Assembly: GCA_013322215.1 (NCBI GenBank)
Contig: JAAMEZ010000058.1
Coordinates: 186,001-250,000, forward strand
Reading direction: 5' to 3'
Length of the DNA: 64,000 nucleotides
Origin: Martinezella rhizogenes
GTDB lineage: Bacteria; Pseudomonadota; Alphaproteobacteria; Rhizobiales; Rhizobiaceae
The translations under genes were made by a program, and so were the position numbers. Below, piece after piece: positions 61,386-64,000 of this stretch. Position 1 is the first letter of the stretch; every line of letters starts with the position of its first letter. Below the pieces are notes generated by a model. That model was not told the DNA's origin, did no database searches, and was given only the letters and a program-made list of their open reading frames with translations.

Positions 61386-62028
61386 AGTTACATCGTCCCC
61401 ATGATCTGCCGGCATTCTGCATCAAGGTAGTCGCCTACAGGATCGATGAGACCCGCGGCGTCCATCGTCTATGATAGATGCGATGCAGGCCCAAATAAGA
61501 GCCCCGACGTGGGGCGACCTGATAGCAACCGGGGATCAATTCCAGCCCTATCCTTCGCGCCTTCTCTCACAATGTATGGGGAATTCAGTTGATTCGGTCC
61601 CCATCGGAACTGTCAGATTCGGTGATCATCTGAGTCGAAAATCTCATAGCCGTCAACAACAGAGGGATAATTAATTTTTATTGATTCTATTGATGATGCG
61701 GCGAAATTTCTTATCAGTGTTCAGAAATTCGCTATTTCTGAGACGCATAAATTTCTTTCCATTAACCTGGAAATTCACGACCCCATTTCACATTTCTTCT
61801 GCACGTTAGCGAAGCGGCGTTAAACTGCTAGCAGCTTTCAAAACGCAAAGGCGGCAGAAGCGATCAATGAAGCTAAAGGACTGTATTCAACAGCGAAAAT
61901 CAACGCGACGCCGTCGGCGTGCACTTAGGACATATGGCGAAAACCCCAAATCGTTTCGGTGGATCCGGTGGGCCTTCATTTTACGTCGGAAGCCGTCGCG
62001 AGTGCCCTTAGCACCGGATTCTGAACGT
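61386..62028. other. Gene-poor, partly AT-rich stretch
   Basis: About 643 bp without a supported gene. ATGGGGA (near 61574) and TCCCCAT (near 61597) form a 7-bp inverted repeat. From 61660 to 61810 the DNA is clearly richer in A+T than the rest of the window, which suggests acquired DNA or a relaxed region. Confidence 0.45.
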
Positions 62029-62247
62029 TCATCTGACCTGGCTACCCAATCGTTTCGCCCTTGCCAGTGCAGAACGAAGAGACGATTGACTGCCGCGCCT
62101 ACGCTGGAGTTCCAGTTCTAAAAACTGGTACCAGGGGAGAATTGCCTCTGGGTTTTTCGAGTGGGCCATTCCAATCGCAATGCGGTCCAAATATTGTTCT
62201 ATCCGATCCGCGGTGACATGGTCAGGTAAACGTGGTCCGTCAGACAT
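62029..62247 (-). CDS. Small conserved-looking hypothetical protein
   Basis: From the ATG at 62245-62247, preceded by GAGGAG, the product has 72 residues: MSDGPRLPDHVTADRIEQYLDRIAIGMAH..., then PWYQFLELELQRRR and SALARAKRL. It is helical with regular charge spacing, unlike a random frame. It is probably a small cytoplasmic protein. Function unknown. Confidence 0.6.
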   Translation of the reverse strand: MSDGPRLPDHVTADRIEQYLDRIAIGMAHSKNPEAILPWYQFLELELQRRRGSQSSLRSALARAKRLGSQVR

Positions 62248-62454
62248 GATGCGCTCCTCGGTTGGATCCATTACTCCACCTAGAGGAGCCCTCAATCCGT
62301 CAAATTCTCGCGAGAATACGTAGCCCTGTAAAACACCTCACCAAATTGCGGTCTCATGGCCTGCAACATGTTGCATGGCATGCTGCATGGATTCACTGTC
62401 GCCTCTCGGAAATGCCTGAAAACCAAGGGAACCAGAACGTAACAAGATGTGACA

Positions 62455-62475
62455 CGAAACCGGCATATCTGCCGG
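62455..62475 (-). terminator. Candidate terminator downstream of tRNA-Cys
   Basis: On the minus strand CCGGCA (62470-62475) pairs with TGCCGG (62460-62465) around a 4-nt loop and is followed by TTTC. It lies about 44 bp after the tRNA 3' end. The T run is short, so support is modest. Confidence 0.4.
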
Positions 62476-62518
62476 CCCGCATGTCACTTAAGCAACTGAT
62501 ATTACTTGGGAAAGTTTG

Positions 62519-62592
62519 TGGAGGCCTCGCCCGGAATCGAACCGGGGTGCAAGGATTTGCAGTCCTCTGCGTAACCACTCCGCCACGAGGCC
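62519..62592 (-). tRNA. tRNA-Cys (anticodon GCA)
   Basis: On the minus strand this is a 74-nt tRNA with encoded CCA. The acceptor stem pairs GGCCTCG with CGAGGCC, the anticodon stem-loop is AGGAC-TGCAAAT-CCTT with GCA, and the T arm is CCCGG-TTCGATT-CCGGG. It is a candidate integration target, since the accessory segment lies on its 3' side, but I found no second copy of its 3' end. Confidence 0.95.
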
Positions 62593-62916
62593 ATCCGAAA
62601 GCAATTTGCGTTGTGGTGGCGCGGATTTAGAATGATCCAAAGAAAACCGCAAGAGGCTTATTCTGAATTCTGTCCTTTTTTCATTCTGAGGCGATAATTG
62701 CCTGCTGCTCTTGTGGAGGCCGTCAATGCGGGTGATGAAACACATCGCACGCAACACTGCAGGAGTGTCGCAGATGCGAGTTCTATCGGGCGAACCGAAA
62801 CAGCACAGGGAATAGTTGCGCAGTTAAAGGCCGCACAGCCTTTACGCGGCAGCGCGAGGACATTAAACAGCCATGCTGAGATTTCGGACAGCATACAGCA
62901 TATCGAGAATTCAGAC
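62593..62916. other. Region upstream of the GNAT gene
   Basis: This 324-bp region contains an open plus-strand frame in continuity with the GNAT gene, but the family starts at 62917. It should contain the promoters of tRNA-Cys (minus) and of the GNAT gene (plus). No other feature is visible. Confidence 0.4.
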
Positions 62917-63369
62917 ATGTTCCTGCTGCGACCTGCAACGCCCGACGACATCCCACGCAATTATGAGATATGGCGAACCTCCGTCGAGGCAACCCATGAT
63001 TTCCTCGATGCATCAGACCGGGAGGCGATTGCGAGGATGGTTTTGGAAGACTATCTGCCGAATGCAGAGTTCACTGTAGCGGTGGATGCCAATAATTTGT
63101 CGCACGGCTTCCTGGGAGCGACCGGAAGCCATATCGATTCACTCTTCATACATGCCGACAGCAGAAGCACGGGTTTGGGACGTCTGCTTTTCGACGGATT
63201 CCGTGATGGGAAAGATGTCGTCACTGTCGACGTGAACGAGCAGAATGCCGGCGCTGTCGGCTTTTACGAGCGACTCGGGCTCATGGCGACAAAGCGCGCC
63301 GATGTCGACGATCAAGGCCGTCCCTACCCGATCCTTCATTTGCAATGGCAAAGACCGACTGCGCCATGA
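62917..63369 (+). CDS. GNAT family N-acetyltransferase (YjaB-like)
   Basis: The 150-residue product starts MFLLRPATPDDIPRNYEIW and has the acetyl-CoA loop DSRSTGLGRLLFDGF and the C-terminal NEQNAGAVGFYERLG. This is the pattern of YjaB-type acetyltransferases. Upstream in-frame codons are open for 73 more residues, but they do not match the family, and the ATG at 62917 fits. The acceptor is unknown. The gene is not part of an obvious operon. Confidence 0.85.
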   Translation: MFLLRPATPDDIPRNYEIWRTSVEATHDFLDASDREAIARMVLEDYLPNAEFTVAVDANNLSHGFLGATGSHIDSLFIHADSRSTGLGRLLFDGFRDGKDVVTVDVNEQNAGAVGFYERLGLMATKRADVDDQGRPYPILHLQWQRPTAP

Positions 63370-64000
63370 GGCGCAGCTGCCGACGATGTTCCATTTCGGA
63401 TGCTGTGCCGATTATCTTGGATTTCGGCGAACCCGTGGGAATTAAGGGCCAAAAGATCATTGCCGGATCGAGGCGTAGCAACCGCGTCTGGAGGCTGGGA
63501 CTGCCAGCCCATTCAGGTAGGTTATAGAAACCTATGGTAGATGCTAAAATTAACACCACCGGTTTGTACGCCACCCACGGACCGGACAGTGCCGCGTCCG
63601 ACGAGACTACGCCCCCAGTAATGTCGTCGGACGCACCGTGGCCAAATGCCCGGCAGCGGCATCGCAACGAAGCGCGATTGCCAGGCAGTCTCCCCCCTTC
63701 TCTTCTATAGAGTGATGCGCATCCCCTATGGGTTTCTCTGCCCGAGAATCGTTTCAATACTCGCGACTCGAAAGTGTCGCGACCCGGCTGCCATGCCTAT
63801 TGTACGGTGATCGGCTGCGCCCGGTCTCAGGATTGACGATAATCATATGGCTGCGGCTTCCTGCCCTCACCCGCCTTACGCCAGCGCGCTCACCGCCTTT
63901 AACACCTAGAGACTTAAACGCTTTCCGTGCTCGTAGAACGGAAGCTATTCAAATGCGATGGAACACACGCAGGGATCAGACACCCCCGCGAATTGCGTCA
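63370..64000. other. Unassigned right end
   Basis: These 631 bp show no frame with coding character that I would support. A possible start (ATG at about 63954, MRWNTRRDQTPPRIAS) with CGGAAG upstream runs off the window, so a gene may begin here. It cannot be judged from 16 codons. Confidence 0.35.

Noticed and set aside
62519..62592. tRNA-Cys as integration site of the accessory segment
   Set aside because: I looked for a second copy of the tRNA 3' end to the left and saw only a weak likeness (GAGGCCTCTGCCCG near 56363). No integrase gene is in the window.
63534..63710. 58-codon plus-strand frame (MVDAKINTTGLYATHG...)
   Set aside because: It has no clear ribosome-binding site or similarity and lies in a poorly coding region.

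Overview
The window looks like chromosomal backbone of a fast-growing member of the Rhizobiaceae (Rhizobium/Agrobacterium/Sinorhizobium group). This rests on gene content and order: exoR beside an exonuclease III gene, class I phaC, a fused secDF, a PopZ-type polar organiser next to valS, DUF1127 genes, a DUF982 gene, a RIME-like intergenic repeat and CTTG-N17-CTAT promoters. The species is not decided here.

Positions 1-20.7 kb hold housekeeping genes in short transcription units: a two-domain cold-shock protein (cut by the window edge), glyoxalase I, a lipoprotein, three tandem tRNA-Glu genes each with its own promoter, recJ, hom plus an AlaC-type aminotransferase, phaC, a sfsA-map-radC run, a membrane-anchored phosphatase, sthA, a HAD hydrolase, a phytanoyl-CoA dioxygenase-family oxygenase, tig, tRNA-Leu and a GDYXXLXY/DUF2157 membrane pair.

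Positions 20.7-22.3 kb form a small-RNA and small-protein module. Three successive hairpins each show a CCTCCTCCC loop, the last one also being an intrinsic terminator (a 'cuckoo'/CcsR-type sRNA). Two DUF1127 mini-genes follow, each with its own terminator.

After trmFO comes a largely colinear minus-strand block from 45.7 down to 23.8 kb: dgt, argS, a SPOR protein, a GNAT gene, nagZ, scpA, scpB, tatA, tatB, tatC, serS, surE, pcm, an NlpD-like factor, yajC, secDF, and two genes related to mitochondrial complex I assembly factors (NDUFAF3-like and NDUFAF6-like). The block links cell-wall turnover, chromosome segregation, protein export and respiratory-complex assembly. Only a DUF815 ATPase gene faces the other way.

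Positions 46-55.4 kb carry erpA, xth, exoR (regulator of ExoS/ChvI signalling), a FadL-type porin, valS, popZ and a second Pcm-like methyltransferase.

From about 55.4 to 62.5 kb the density of recognisable genes drops and the region looks accessory and decaying. It holds a Rap1a/Tai-like secreted protein preceded by a 27-residue membrane peptide, a truncated phage terminase-small-subunit-like gene, small membrane proteins, a frameshifted gene, a large protein joining an SGNH hydrolase to a papain-like (NlpC/P60- or CHAP-type) domain, and a decayed tRNA-Thr fragment. tRNA-Cys and a GNAT acetyltransferase close the annotated part. The last 630 bases show nothing convincing.
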